64,000 bases of DNA from Flavobacterium gelatinilyticum. Lineage in GTDB: Bacteria; Bacteroidota; Bacteroidia; Flavobacteriales; Flavobacteriaceae. The notes below the pieces were generated by a model, which worked only from the letters and a program-made list of their open reading frames with translations, did no database searches and was not told the DNA's origin. The DNA is taken from assembly GCF_027111295.1 (NCBI RefSeq), contig NZ_CP114287.1, positions 5,518,001-5,582,000 on the forward strand. Direction: 5' to 3'. Positions 49,058 through 61,536 of the stretch are shown piece by piece (within the stretch, counting starts at the first letter, position 1; each line of letters begins with the position of its first letter). Position numbers and translations under genes: made by a program.

Positions 49058-50182
49058 ATGAAAATTAAGTATCTAATCCTAGCCATTTCAGCACTTGTCC
49101 TAACAAGCTGTGCAACCAAATACAAGAAAAGAGAAATTACCGACAGCGTAATGCAGGAAATTTACGAAGAAGTAAAAACGCCTTACAAATACGGTTTGGT
49201 GATGGTGCCAACGGACAACTCTTATAAAATGGATTGCCCGAGCGTTTTTAGAAAAGATGGTAAATGGTATATGACGTATTTAATTTATGATGGAAGAGGT
49301 TACGAAACTTGGTTAGCAGAAAGTGATAATTTACTTGATTGGAAACATCTAGGAAAAGTAATGTCGTTCTCAGAAAATGAAAAACACTGGGATGTTAACC
49401 AAAAAGCAGGATATATTTCGTTGCAAGACATGACTTGGGGCGGAAGCTACGAATGGGAAAAATATGAGGACAAATACTGGATGAGTTATTTTGGTGGAGA
49501 CAGTAAAGGTTATGAAGCAGGAGTTTTATCAATCGGAATGGCTTATACAAAAGAAGTGCCGACAAAACCGCACGAATTTCAGAGATTAGAAAATCCGGTT
49601 TTGACACCAAAAGACAAAGATGCTAAATGGTGGGATAATAGTACGATGTACAAAAACAGTGTAATTCGTGATAAAGATAAAGTAACCGGACACAATTTTA
49701 TCATGTATTACAATGCCCGTGGCGATAGTATCAATCCTGCGAAAGGTGCAGAACGTATCGCGATGGCAGTATCTGACGATATGAAACATTGGGAGCGTTA
49801 TGGCAATAAACCTTTAATCAATCATCACAAAGGAATTTCTGGAGATGCTTATATTCAGCGTATTAATGATACTTGGGTGATGTTTTATTTCGGAGCTTTC
49901 TGGACAGGTTGGGATCAAGGTGCATTTAACCGTTTTGCAGTTTCTAATGATTTAATAAACTGGACCGACTGGAAAGGTGAAGATTTAGTTAAATCAACTG
50001 AACCTTACGATGATATGTTTGCTCATAAATCATTTGTCGTAAAACATGATGGTGTTGTGTATCATTTCTACTGTGCCGTTAACAAAGCAGAACAAAGAGG
50101 AATCGCAATCGCCACTTCGAAAGATTTAGGAAAAAGCAAATTGAATTTTGTGGCTCCGCCGGAGAAGAAAAAGAAGAATTAA
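49058..50182 (+). CDS. Beta-propeller glycosidase-like lipoprotein
   Basis: This 374-residue protein has a lipoprotein signal ending VLTSCAT (Cys18), so it is probably on the outer membrane. The five-bladed propeller pattern is clear: MDCPSVFRKDGKWYMTYLIYD, YETWLAESDNLLDWKHLG, DKYWMSYFGGDSKGY, HNFIMYYNARGD, WVMFYFGAFWTGWDQ and KSFVVKHDGVVYHFYCAV. It resembles GH43- or GH130-type proteins, but I cannot place it in one family. The aspartate in MDCPSVF is at the usual nucleophile position of these folds. The next gene is a GH2 beta-galactosidase. Confidence 0.72.
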   Translation: MKIKYLILAISALVLTSCATKYKKREITDSVMQEIYEEVKTPYKYGLVMVPTDNSYKMDCPSVFRKDGKWYMTYLIYDGRGYETWLAESDNLLDWKHLGKVMSFSENEKHWDVNQKAGYISLQDMTWGGSYEWEKYEDKYWMSYFGGDSKGYEAGVLSIGMAYTKEVPTKPHEFQRLENPVLTPKDKDAKWWDNSTMYKNSVIRDKDKVTGHNFIMYYNARGDSINPAKGAERIAMAVSDDMKHWERYGNKPLINHHKGISGDAYIQRINDTWVMFYFGAFWTGWDQGAFNRFAVSNDLINWTDWKGEDLVKSTEPYDDMFAHKSFVVKHDGVVYHFYCAVNKAEQRGIAIATSKDLGKSKLNFVAPPEKKKKN

Positions 50183-50197
50183 GATACAATACGTTTC

Positions 50198-50230
50198 AAA
50201 CCTAACAGGTTTTTAAAACCTGTTAGGTTT
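50198..50230. terminator. Perfect 16-bp hairpin (family G), possible terminator
   Basis: AAACCTAACAGGTTTT-T-AAAACCTGTTAGGTTT is a perfect inverted repeat soon after the lipoprotein stop. It belongs to the same loose family as 59113-59197. There is no strong T-run, so it may stabilise or process mRNA rather than terminate. Confidence 0.5.
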
Positions 50231-50247
50231 AATTACAGAGAAAATAA

Positions 50248-53742
<3,495 letters not shown>

Positions 53743-53964
53743 TAAATTGATAATTGACAATTAAAAATTAAGAATTAAAAATTAAAGATATAGTTTGTGA
53801 TTTCTCCTTACGTCGAAATGACAAAAATGCTTGCATCGATATCAAAGGAGAAAAAAAATCCCTTAAATCTGCAAAATCTGCGTGAGTAGAATTTTCCCTT
53901 AGATTTTGCAGATCAAGCAGATTTTAAAAATTTAAAGAAGATCAAATTGAATTAAAATATAAAA
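53743..53964. repeat. Intergenic repeats before the GH106 gene (families F and B arm)
   Basis: 53746-53788 has ATTGATAATTGACAATTAAA and AATTAAGAATTAAAAATTAA units. 53797-53822 is a single family B right arm (GTGATTTCTCCTTACGTCGA). 53863-53931 is an inverted pair TTAAATCTGCAAAATCTGCG / CTTAGATTTTGCAGATCAAG. Confidence 0.6.
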
Positions 53965-56900
53965 ATGTCTAACCGTAAACCACTTTTTCTTTTTGCAAAG
54001 GACTTTCGACTTTGCTTCGCCAGTTCGCTTTTCAAGCTCGGGTGGGCTTTCCAACTTTGGACTGCAATGTTTTTGCTTCTCGCAAGCTTCGTCTCTGCTC
54101 AGGAAATCCATAAAAAAGAATCTTTTCAGCCAACATTAGAATCCTCCAAAACTTGGGTGTACTGGTATTGGATGAAATCGGCGTATTCTAAAGCAGGAAT
54201 CACAGCCGATCTAGAAGCTATGAAACAAAACGGAATTGCAGGTGCATATCTAATGACAATCAAAGGTCCAGCAAATCCGCCATTGATCGATCCGCCGGTT
54301 TTACAGCTGACTCCTGAATTTTGGGATATGATTCATTGGGCTTTTAAAGAAGCAGATCGTTTAGGTTTGAAATTGGCTTTTCACGGAGCAGACGGATTTG
54401 CCGTTGCAGGTGGTCCGTGGATAAAACCTGAAATGTCGATGCAAAGAGTAGTTTGGTCGACGACAGAAATTTTAGGAGGAAAAAAAGTGACTTCAAAACT
54501 TCCTGTTCCAGAACATTACAAAGAGTATTATAAAGATATTGCAGTTTTTGCAATTCCGATAAAAGAATATCAAACGACTTCTCAGATTCAATTGTCAAAA
54601 GTTACAACATCAAATAACACAGATGCTTCATTTTTAGCTGATCCTAAAAAAGATGAAAACTTTAAATTTGCCGATGCAGGTTGGATTCAATACGAATTTG
54701 CACAGCCTTTTACTTGTAAATCAATTGTAATTGAAACCAAAGGAAGAGATTACCAGGCACAGCGTTTAATTGTGGAAGTGAGCGATGATGGAGTTCATTT
54801 TAAATTCCACGAAAGACTCATTGCACCGCGTCACGGCTGGCAGGATATGGACTTTCCAAACACACATACAATCTCGCCTGTTACAGCAAAATATTTCAGA
54901 TTTGTGTATGATCCAGTAGGAACAGAACCAGGAGCAGAAGATTTGGATTTTGCCAAATGGAAACAAAACTTGAAAGTGAGTAAAATTACGCTTTCAAATC
55001 AGTCACTAATTAATAATTACGAAGGAAAATCAGGAGCAATTTGGCGTTTAACTCCAGAAACTACAGAAAAACAAATTCCTAATACAGATGCGTTCAAGAA
55101 ATCAGAAATCATTAATATTTCGGGTTTTGTTGACGCTGATGGAAATTTAAATTGGAAAGCACCAAAAGGGAAATGGAAAATTATCCGAATGGGACATACT
55201 TCTACAGGACACGAAAACGCAACCGGTGGAGCAGGAAAAGGATTAGAAGTAGATAAATTTAATCCAGAATTAATTCGTTTTCAATTGGATCATTGGTTTG
55301 GAGAAGCGGTTCGTTCTGTTGGTCCAGAAGTTGCTTCAAGAGTTCTGGAAATACTACATTTTGATAGTTGGGAATGTGGAAGCCAAAACTGGTCTTCGGT
55401 TTTTCAGGCTGAATTTAAAAAGAGACGCGGTTACGATATTGTAGAATATTTGCCTGTAATGGCCGGAATTCCAGTTGAAAGTGCCGATTTTTCAGAGAAA
55501 GTTTTATACGATGTTAGAAAAACAATTGGGGATTTAGTAGCAGATAATTTCTACGGAACGGTCGCTCAAATTGCTAAAGAATATAAGGTTAAATTAAGTT
55601 CTGAAAATGTTGCGCCAACCATGATGAGTGATGCTTTATTGCATTATAAATATGTTGATTATCCAGGTGGTGAATTTTGGCTGAAAAGCCCAACGCATGA
55701 CAAACCTTTCGATATGGTCGATGCTATTTCGGGCGGACATATTTATGGAAAAGATATTATTCAGGCAGAATCTTTCACGGCTTTGCGAATGGATTGGGAC
55801 GAACATCCTGGAAACCTAAAAACAACGGCAGACCGTAATTATGCTTTGGGAATCAACCGTTTATTCTACCACGTTTTTGTGCATAATCCGTGGACGGATA
55901 GAAAACCGGGAATGACTTTAGACGATATCGGAACTTTTTTTCAAAGAGACCAAACGTGGTGGAAACCCGGAAAAGCTTGGTTTGATTATTGCCAAAGAGT
56001 GCAGTTTCAATTGCAAAAAGGAAAACCTGTAATCGATTTGGCGGTTTTTATTGGAGAAGATTTTCCTTCACGTTCTTTTGTTCCAGATCGTTTGGTACCG
56101 TTTATTCCGAATGTTTTTGGAAAAGAAAGATTAGAAAGCGAGAAAATCCGTTTAGAAAATGAGGGTCAGCCGACTGCAAAAATGCCAAAAGAAGTCACGT
56201 ATTCTAAAAATATTACCGATTTATCACAATGGATTAATGCTTTAAATGGTTATCAATATGATTCTTTCAATGGTGATGTTTTAATCAACAGAGCGAAAGT
56301 GGTAAACGGAAAAGTAACTTTTGAAGGCGGAATCGAATACGGAGCTTTACTGTTTCCGGGAAGTCATAAAATGGCGCCAAATAAAATTTTGTCATTGGCT
56401 TCCGCCGAAAAAATCCTGCAATTGCTAAAAGATGGAGCAACGATTTTTGTAGATGAAAAACCAACTATTCAACCGGGAATTCAATCAGAATCAGATCAAA
56501 AGAAATGGCAGAATGTTGTTGATGAAATTTGGAGTAATGTGAATTCTTCTTCATGGAAAATCGGAAAAGGAACGGTTGTAAAATTACCTTATTTAGGAAA
56601 TGATTTTGCTTCAATTGGAATTACGCAAGATGTTTATTTCCCAAATTTAAACAGAACGGATTCAGAAACGATTGCTTGGGCGCACCGAAAAGCAGATAAT
56701 GAAGAAGTATATTTTCTTTCGAATCAAAAAGAACAAAAAAGAACATTTGATGCTTCTTTCAGAATAGCTGGAAAAGTTCCGCAATGGTACAATCCAGTTT
56801 CGGACAAAACTTCGGCTTTAGCCAATTGGAAAACAGAAAACGGAAGAACAATTGTTTCCTTAACTTTAGAAGCTAATGAATCTGGTTTTGTGATTTTTAA

Positions 56901-57429
56901 AGAAGAAACGAAAGAAGTTTTAGCTCAAGGAAAAGTATCTGAATTTGAAAAAGTTCAGGTTTTAGATGAAAACTGGGAACTTAAGTTTGATCCAGAATTC
57001 AAAGGTCCGAAAGAAGTCGTAAAAACGAATAAACTGTTTGATTGGAGCACTTCTGAAAATGACCAAATTAAGTATTATGCTGGAACTGTTATTTATAAAA
57101 AAGAGTTTGTTTGGAAAGAAAAAGACACCAGCAGAATCTGGCTTGATTTGGGTGAAATCGCCAATATTGCTGAAGTTTCAATCAACGGAAAAGATTGCGG
57201 AACACTTTGGACTTTCCCTTTCAAAACAGCTATTTCGCAAGCATTACAAAAAGGAAAAAATACGATCGTAATAAAAGTGACCAACACGTGGGCAAACCGT
57301 TTAATTGGTGACCAAAAATTGCCAAAAGAAGAAATGTTAACGTGGACAACTGCGCCATTTAGGTTGGAAGGAAATCCGTTATTAAAAGCTGGATTATTCG
57401 GACCGATTGTAATTTTAAAAGAGAAATAA
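53965..57429 (+). CDS. Secreted alpha-L-rhamnosidase, GH106
   Basis: This 1154-residue protein matches GH106 over its length: TWVYWYWMKSAYSKAGITAD, MKQNGIAGAYLMTIKGPANP, GLKLAFHGADGFAVAGGPW, HFDSWECGSQNWSSVFQAEF, the TMMSDALLHYKYVDYPGGEF region, and NRLFYHVFVHNPW. C-terminal beta-sandwich modules follow, including FVWKEKDTSRIWLDLGEIAN. GH106 enzymes remove L-rhamnose from RG-I or RG-II. The hydrophobic signal core is at about 34-46 (MFLLLASFVSAQ), preceded by an unusual leader encoded by repeat-like DNA. The true start could be the internal ATG at 54067 region. Confidence 0.88.
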   Translation: MSNRKPLFLFAKDFRLCFASSLFKLGWAFQLWTAMFLLLASFVSAQEIHKKESFQPTLESSKTWVYWYWMKSAYSKAGITADLEAMKQNGIAGAYLMTIKGPANPPLIDPPVLQLTPEFWDMIHWAFKEADRLGLKLAFHGADGFAVAGGPWIKPEMSMQRVVWSTTEILGGKKVTSKLPVPEHYKEYYKDIAVFAIPIKEYQTTSQIQLSKVTTSNNTDASFLADPKKDENFKFADAGWIQYEFAQPFTCKSIVIETKGRDYQAQRLIVEVSDDGVHFKFHERLIAPRHGWQDMDFPNTHTISPVTAKYFRFVYDPVGTEPGAEDLDFAKWKQNLKVSKITLSNQSLINNYEGKSGAIWRLTPETTEKQIPNTDAFKKSEIINISGFVDADGNLNWKAPKGKWKIIRMGHTSTGHENATGGAGKGLEVDKFNPELIRFQLDHWFGEAVRSVGPEVASRVLEILHFDSWECGSQNWSSVFQAEFKKRRGYDIVEYLPVMAGIPVESADFSEKVLYDVRKTIGDLVADNFYGTVAQIAKEYKVKLSSENVAPTMMSDALLHYKYVDYPGGEFWLKSPTHDKPFDMVDAISGGHIYGKDIIQAESFTALRMDWDEHPGNLKTTADRNYALGINRLFYHVFVHNPWTDRKPGMTLDDIGTFFQRDQTWWKPGKAWFDYCQRVQFQLQKGKPVIDLAVFIGEDFPSRSFVPDRLVPFIPNVFGKERLESEKIRLENEGQPTAKMPKEVTYSKNITDLSQWINALNGYQYDSFNGDVLINRAKVVNGKVTFEGGIEYGALLFPGSHKMAPNKILSLASAEKILQLLKDGATIFVDEKPTIQPGIQSESDQKKWQNVVDEIWSNVNSSSWKIGKGTVVKLPYLGNDFASIGITQDVYFPNLNRTDSETIAWAHRKADNEEVYFLSNQKEQKRTFDASFRIAGKVPQWYNPVSDKTSALANWKTENGRTIVSLTLEANESGFVIFKEETKEVLAQGKVSEFEKVQVLDENWELKFDPEFKGPKEVVKTNKLFDWSTSENDQIKYYAGTVIYKKEFVWKEKDTSRIWLDLGEIANIAEVSINGKDCGTLWTFPFKTAISQALQKGKNTIVIKVTNTWANRLIGDQKLPKEEMLTWTTAPFRLEGNPLLKAGLFGPIVILKEK

Positions 57430-57431
57430 TA

Positions 57432-57640
57432 AATTTCGCTCCGCTGGAGCTTTTGTATGATGATGTTGTTTATTCTATAAATATTTCGTCCCTCTGGGAC
57501 TTGTTTAGGATTGAATATCTATAGAAAATAAAGACATTTTTTTTAAGAATAATAATACAGATAGAAAAGCTCTGGAAGAGCGAAATATTTATAGAAAATA
57601 ATAAAAGAAGAGTAGTTAAGCTCCAGAGGAGCGACACATC
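57432..57640. repeat. Repeat family H: four GCTCC/GGAGC palindromic units
   Basis: The units are CGCTCCGCTGGAGC, CGTCCCTCTGGGAC, GCTCTGGAAGAGCG and GCTCCAGAGGAGCG, each near AAATATTT or ATAGAAAATA. The first two and last two are inverted relative to each other. They fill the gap between GH106 and the esterase gene. Confidence 0.65.
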
Positions 57641-57665
57641 TTTTGAAAATCTAAGGATAAATAAA

Positions 57666-59099
57666 ATGAAAAATTTTAAACACATTTTTGTTATTGTAAT
57701 TGCATTTTTATCAAGCTTTCAAATCAATGCAAAAATCAAAATGCCAGCATTGTTTACAGACAATATGATGTTGCAACAGCAATCCAACGCACCAATTTGG
57801 GGCTGGGCAGAAAAGAATGCAAATGTCACGATCAAAACATCGTGGAATTCTAAAATTTACAAAACAAAAGCCGATGCTTCTGGTAAATGGAAAAACGAAT
57901 TACAAACGCCAACAGCTGGCGGACCTTTTTCAATTGAAGTAACAGAAGGAACTGAAAAAGTAACGATTAAAAATATTTTAATTGGTGAAGTTTGGCTTTG
58001 TTCTGGGCAATCAAATATGGAAATGCCTTTAAAAGGATTTCAAGGACAGCCTGTTAGAAACGGAAACGAGATCATTGTAAGATCAACCAATAAAAACATT
58101 CGTTTGATTACGATTCCGCGCGCAACGGTTTTAGAACCAAAAGACGATTTTGAAGGAAAATGGGAAGAAGCTTCTCCAAAATCAACATCCAATTTTAGCG
58201 CAACGGCTTGGTATTTTGGATCGCTTTTACAAGAAGTTTTAAATGTTCCGGTTGGATTGATTCATGTTTCGTACGGAGGTTCAAGCATGGAAGCTTGGAT
58301 GAACAAAGAAATGCTGAAAGATTTCGCAAGCGCTAAAATTCCGACTACAAAAGAAGAATTATCAAAAGATCCAAATCGTGTTCCAACGACTTTGTTTAAC
58401 GGAATGCTTTCTCCTGTAATTGGTTACGGAATAAAAGGTTGTATTTGGTATCAGGGAGAATCGAATTATGAAAGAGCAAGTGAATACACCGCTTTAATGA
58501 AAAAAATGGTAAGCAGTTGGAGAGCAATGTGGAATCAGGGGGATTTTCCTTTTTATTTCGTCCAAATTGCACCGTTTAATTATGCTTCATTTCATCCAAA
58601 AGATTATGTAGAAAAATACAATTCGGCTTATTTGAGAGAGGCACAGTTTAAGGCTTCAAAGGAAATTCCGAATTCGGCAATGGCAGTTTTAATGGACGTT
58701 GGAGAAGAAAATAATATTCACCCAATGGACAAGGAAAAAGGAGGAAATCGACTGGCTTTTCAGGCTTTGGCAAGAACGTACGGAATGGAAGGTTTCGAAT
58801 TTGAAAGTCCGAAATATAAATCGATGGAGATAAAAGACGGTGCTGTAACCGTTTCTTTTGATGATGTGGCAAACGGAATTACATCTTATGATAAAGAAGT
58901 TACAGGTTTTGAAATAGCAGGCGAAGACAAAGTTTTTTATCCTGCAAAAACGGTTGTAAGAAGAAAATCAGTGGTTTTAACTTCTGATAAAGTAAAGAAG
59001 CCCGTTGCAATACGGTATTTATGGAAAGATTTCGCCAAAGCGGAATTGTTTAGCGCGGGAGGTTTGCCGGTTTCTTCGTTTAGAACAGACGAATGGTAA
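57666..59099 (+). CDS. Secreted SGNH esterase (sialate O-acetylesterase-like), likely pectin acetylesterase
   Basis: This 477-residue protein has a signal peptide ending FQINAK and opens with MPALFTDNMMLQQQSNAPIW, typical of the SASA family. The nucleophile is Ser116 in WLCSGQSNMEM, and the oxyanion/helper block is GCIWYQGESNYERA. The Asp-His pair region is GEENNIHPMDKEKGGNRLA. The family removes acetyl groups from sugars. Bacterial members in pectin clusters deacetylate rhamnogalacturonan or uronates, which fits the flanking rhamnosidase. Sialic acid is unlikely here. The C-terminal beta domain ends in VSSFRTDEW, as usual. Confidence 0.87.
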   Translation: MKNFKHIFVIVIAFLSSFQINAKIKMPALFTDNMMLQQQSNAPIWGWAEKNANVTIKTSWNSKIYKTKADASGKWKNELQTPTAGGPFSIEVTEGTEKVTIKNILIGEVWLCSGQSNMEMPLKGFQGQPVRNGNEIIVRSTNKNIRLITIPRATVLEPKDDFEGKWEEASPKSTSNFSATAWYFGSLLQEVLNVPVGLIHVSYGGSSMEAWMNKEMLKDFASAKIPTTKEELSKDPNRVPTTLFNGMLSPVIGYGIKGCIWYQGESNYERASEYTALMKKMVSSWRAMWNQGDFPFYFVQIAPFNYASFHPKDYVEKYNSAYLREAQFKASKEIPNSAMAVLMDVGEENNIHPMDKEKGGNRLAFQALARTYGMEGFEFESPKYKSMEIKDGAVTVSFDDVANGITSYDKEVTGFEIAGEDKVFYPAKTVVRRKSVVLTSDKVKKPVAIRYLWKDFAKAELFSAGGLPVSSFRTDEW

Positions 59100-59112
59100 T
59101 ACCTAACGAACT

Positions 59113-59197
59113 CCTGCAAGGTTTTCAAAACCTTGTAGGTGTCTTGTTAATTTAGAACTTAAAAAATATACCTACAAGGTTTTGAAAACCTTGCAGG
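59113..59197. repeat. Repeat family G, paired palindromes
   Basis: CCTGCAAGGTTTTCAAAACC plus TTGTAGGT on the left is mirrored by ACCTACAAGGTTTTGAAAAC plus CTTGCAGG on the right, and each half is itself a palindrome. A false TTG start for the following gene falls inside this repeat. Confidence 0.75.
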
Positions 59198-59208
59198 AAA
59201 CGAAAAAA

Positions 59209-61536
59209 ATGAAATACATAAAATACATACTTCTCTTCACCACGCTTTGCATCAAAGCGCAGATTCCTGTACTCGATGCTTACAATCAAGTCTGGACAAC
59301 GCAAAGCGCAAATTCATCAGAATCTATGCCTTTGGGTGGCGGTGATATTGGTATGAATGTTTGGGTAGAAAAAGGAGATTTATATTTCTATTTTTCTCGA
59401 AGCGGCACTTTCGATGAACATAATACGTTATTGAAATTAGGTCGTGTAAAAATTAATTTAACGCCTAATCCGTTTGAAGGGACAGATGGTTTTCGTCAGG
59501 AATTAAAGTTGAAAGATGGTTATGTTTTAGTTGGACAAAATGATACTAAAATCAAACTTTGGGTGGATGTTTTTAAACCGATTATTCATGTTGATTTAGA
59601 AAGTAAAAATCCGTTGAAAATGACGGCTTCTTATGAAAGTTGGCGTTATCAGAATCGTATTTCAAAAGGAAAAGAAAATAATGCCAATTCTTATAAATGG
59701 GCGCCTCAGGGAGATCTTGTCAATTTTAAAGATTCGATCGCTTTTGAAAATAACGGACTTAAATTCTATCACAGAAATCGCGAACAAACCGTTTTTGATG
59801 TTGCTGTAAAACAACAAAAAATGGAATCGGTTAAAGATCAGATGATGAATCCGATTGCCAATTTAACTTTCGGCGGATTCATGAAAGGCGATAACCTAAA
59901 ACCAGATGGAACTTATTTAGGAAAATATCAGGATACTGACTTTAAAGGTTTTAATTTGACAAGTGTAAAACCTTCAAAAAAACATTCGCTAGAAATTTAT
60001 TTAAATACCAGTCAATGTGATTTTCTAACTTGGAATAACGGATTGCAAAATTTAATTTCTTTAAATAAAAATACAGCAAAACAAGCCGAGAAAAACACTA
60101 TAAAATGGTGGAATAATTTCTGGAACCGCAGTTTTATTTTTACACAAAAAAATCAATCGATTGCAAAAGATTCGGTTTATCAAATTGGACAGAATTATCA
60201 GTTGTTCAGATACATGTTAGGATGTAACGCTTACGGAAAATATCCAACCAAATTCAATGGCGGATTGTTTACCGTGGATCCCGTTTACACGAATAAAGAC
60301 TTAAATTTCACACCTGATTTCAGAAATTGGGGCGGAGGAACGATGACAGCTCAGAACCAGCGTTTGGTTTATTTTCCGATGGTAAAAAGCGGTGATTTTG
60401 ATATGATGAAATCGCAGTTAAGTTTTTATTTGGATTTGCAAAAAAATGCCGAATTGCGAAGTAAAGTTTATTGGAAACACAACGGAGCATCTTTTACAGA
60501 ACAATTAGAAAATTTCGGACTTCCTAATCCTGCTGAATACGAATGGAAACGTCCCGCAGATTATGATCCGGGAATGGAATATAATGCTTGGCTGGAATAC
60601 GAATGGGATACCGTTTTAGAATTCTGCCAAATGATGTTGCAACAGAAAGAGTATGCTAAAGAAGATATTCAGAAATACAATTCATTTATTATAAGTTGTT
60701 TGCGATTTTTCGATGAACATTATCAATATTTAGCCAAACAAAGAGGTCGAAAAGCTTTGGACGGAAACGGAAAATTAATTCTTTTTCCGGGTTCAGCGGC
60801 TGAAACTTACAAAATGACGAATAACTCCAATAGCACGATTTCGGCTTTACAAGTTATTACAGAAAGTCTTTTAAACCTTTCGGCGAATGAATTGTCAAAA
60901 GAAGACGTTGAATATTTAAAAGCATTTCAAACGAGAATTCCGCCTTTAAATTTTGGGCAGATTGAAAATCATAAAGTGCTGCTTCCTGCAAAAACTTGGG
61001 AACGAGTTAATAATTCAGAAGTGCCGCAATTGTATCCTGTTTATCCGTGGGGAATTTATGGCGTTGGGAAACCAGATTTAGAAACAGCTTTAAATACATG
61101 GAAATACGATCCGGATGCTTTAAAATTCAGAAGTCACATTGGTTGGAAACAAGACAATATTTTCGCTGCTCGTTTAGGTTTGACCAATGAAGCAGCAAAA
61201 TACAATACGTTGAAAATGGCCAATTCAGAAAGACGTTTTCCAGCATTCTGGGGACCAGGTTTTGACTGGGTTCCAGATCATAATTGGGGTGGCTCGGGAA
61301 TGATTGGCATGCAGGAAATGCTTTTGCAGGAAGCAGATGGAAAAATCTACCTTTTTCCAGCGTGGCCAAAAGAATGGAATGTACATTTTAAATTGCATGC
61401 GAAACAAAATACTACTATTGAAGCCGAACTGATTAATGGAGAAGTAAAGGTTTTAAAAGTAGTTCCAGAAGAAAGAAAAAAAGACATTATAAACCTGATT
61501 GGAAAATCGGAAACTGAAAAAATTGCCATAAAATGA
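59209..61536 (+). CDS. Secreted DUF5703 family protein, probable (alpha/alpha)6 glycosidase
   Basis: This 775-residue protein has a signal peptide (MKYIKYILLFTTLCIKAQ). The N-terminal DUF5703 pattern follows: VWTTQSANSSESMPLGGGDI, MNVWVEKGDLYFYFSRSGTF and LGRVKINLTPNPF. The rest resembles the GH95/GH65-like barrel, with LFPGSAAETYKMTNNSNSTI, DWVPDHNWGGSGMIGMQEML and LFPAWPKEWNVHFKL. No activity is established for the family as far as I know; the fold suggests a glycosidase. The start at 59209 is chosen because the earlier TTG lies in a repeat. The stop overlaps the next start (ATGA), so it is coupled to the lyase. Confidence 0.75.
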   Translation: MKYIKYILLFTTLCIKAQIPVLDAYNQVWTTQSANSSESMPLGGGDIGMNVWVEKGDLYFYFSRSGTFDEHNTLLKLGRVKINLTPNPFEGTDGFRQELKLKDGYVLVGQNDTKIKLWVDVFKPIIHVDLESKNPLKMTASYESWRYQNRISKGKENNANSYKWAPQGDLVNFKDSIAFENNGLKFYHRNREQTVFDVAVKQQKMESVKDQMMNPIANLTFGGFMKGDNLKPDGTYLGKYQDTDFKGFNLTSVKPSKKHSLEIYLNTSQCDFLTWNNGLQNLISLNKNTAKQAEKNTIKWWNNFWNRSFIFTQKNQSIAKDSVYQIGQNYQLFRYMLGCNAYGKYPTKFNGGLFTVDPVYTNKDLNFTPDFRNWGGGTMTAQNQRLVYFPMVKSGDFDMMKSQLSFYLDLQKNAELRSKVYWKHNGASFTEQLENFGLPNPAEYEWKRPADYDPGMEYNAWLEYEWDTVLEFCQMMLQQKEYAKEDIQKYNSFIISCLRFFDEHYQYLAKQRGRKALDGNGKLILFPGSAAETYKMTNNSNSTISALQVITESLLNLSANELSKEDVEYLKAFQTRIPPLNFGQIENHKVLLPAKTWERVNNSEVPQLYPVYPWGIYGVGKPDLETALNTWKYDPDALKFRSHIGWKQDNIFAARLGLTNEAAKYNTLKMANSERRFPAFWGPGFDWVPDHNWGGSGMIGMQEMLLQEADGKIYLFPAWPKEWNVHFKLHAKQNTTIEAELINGEVKVLKVVPEERKKDIINLIGKSETEKIAIK

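Noticed and set aside
57666..59099. Sialic-acid metabolism gene, from the family name sialate O-acetylesterase
   Set aside because: No sialidase, neuraminate lyase or transporter is nearby; the pectin context favours a polysaccharide acetylesterase.
59182..59208. TTG start giving a 9-residue longer DUF5703 protein
   Set aside because: The extension is encoded inside repeat family G and precedes a normal signal peptide; the ATG at 59209 is better.
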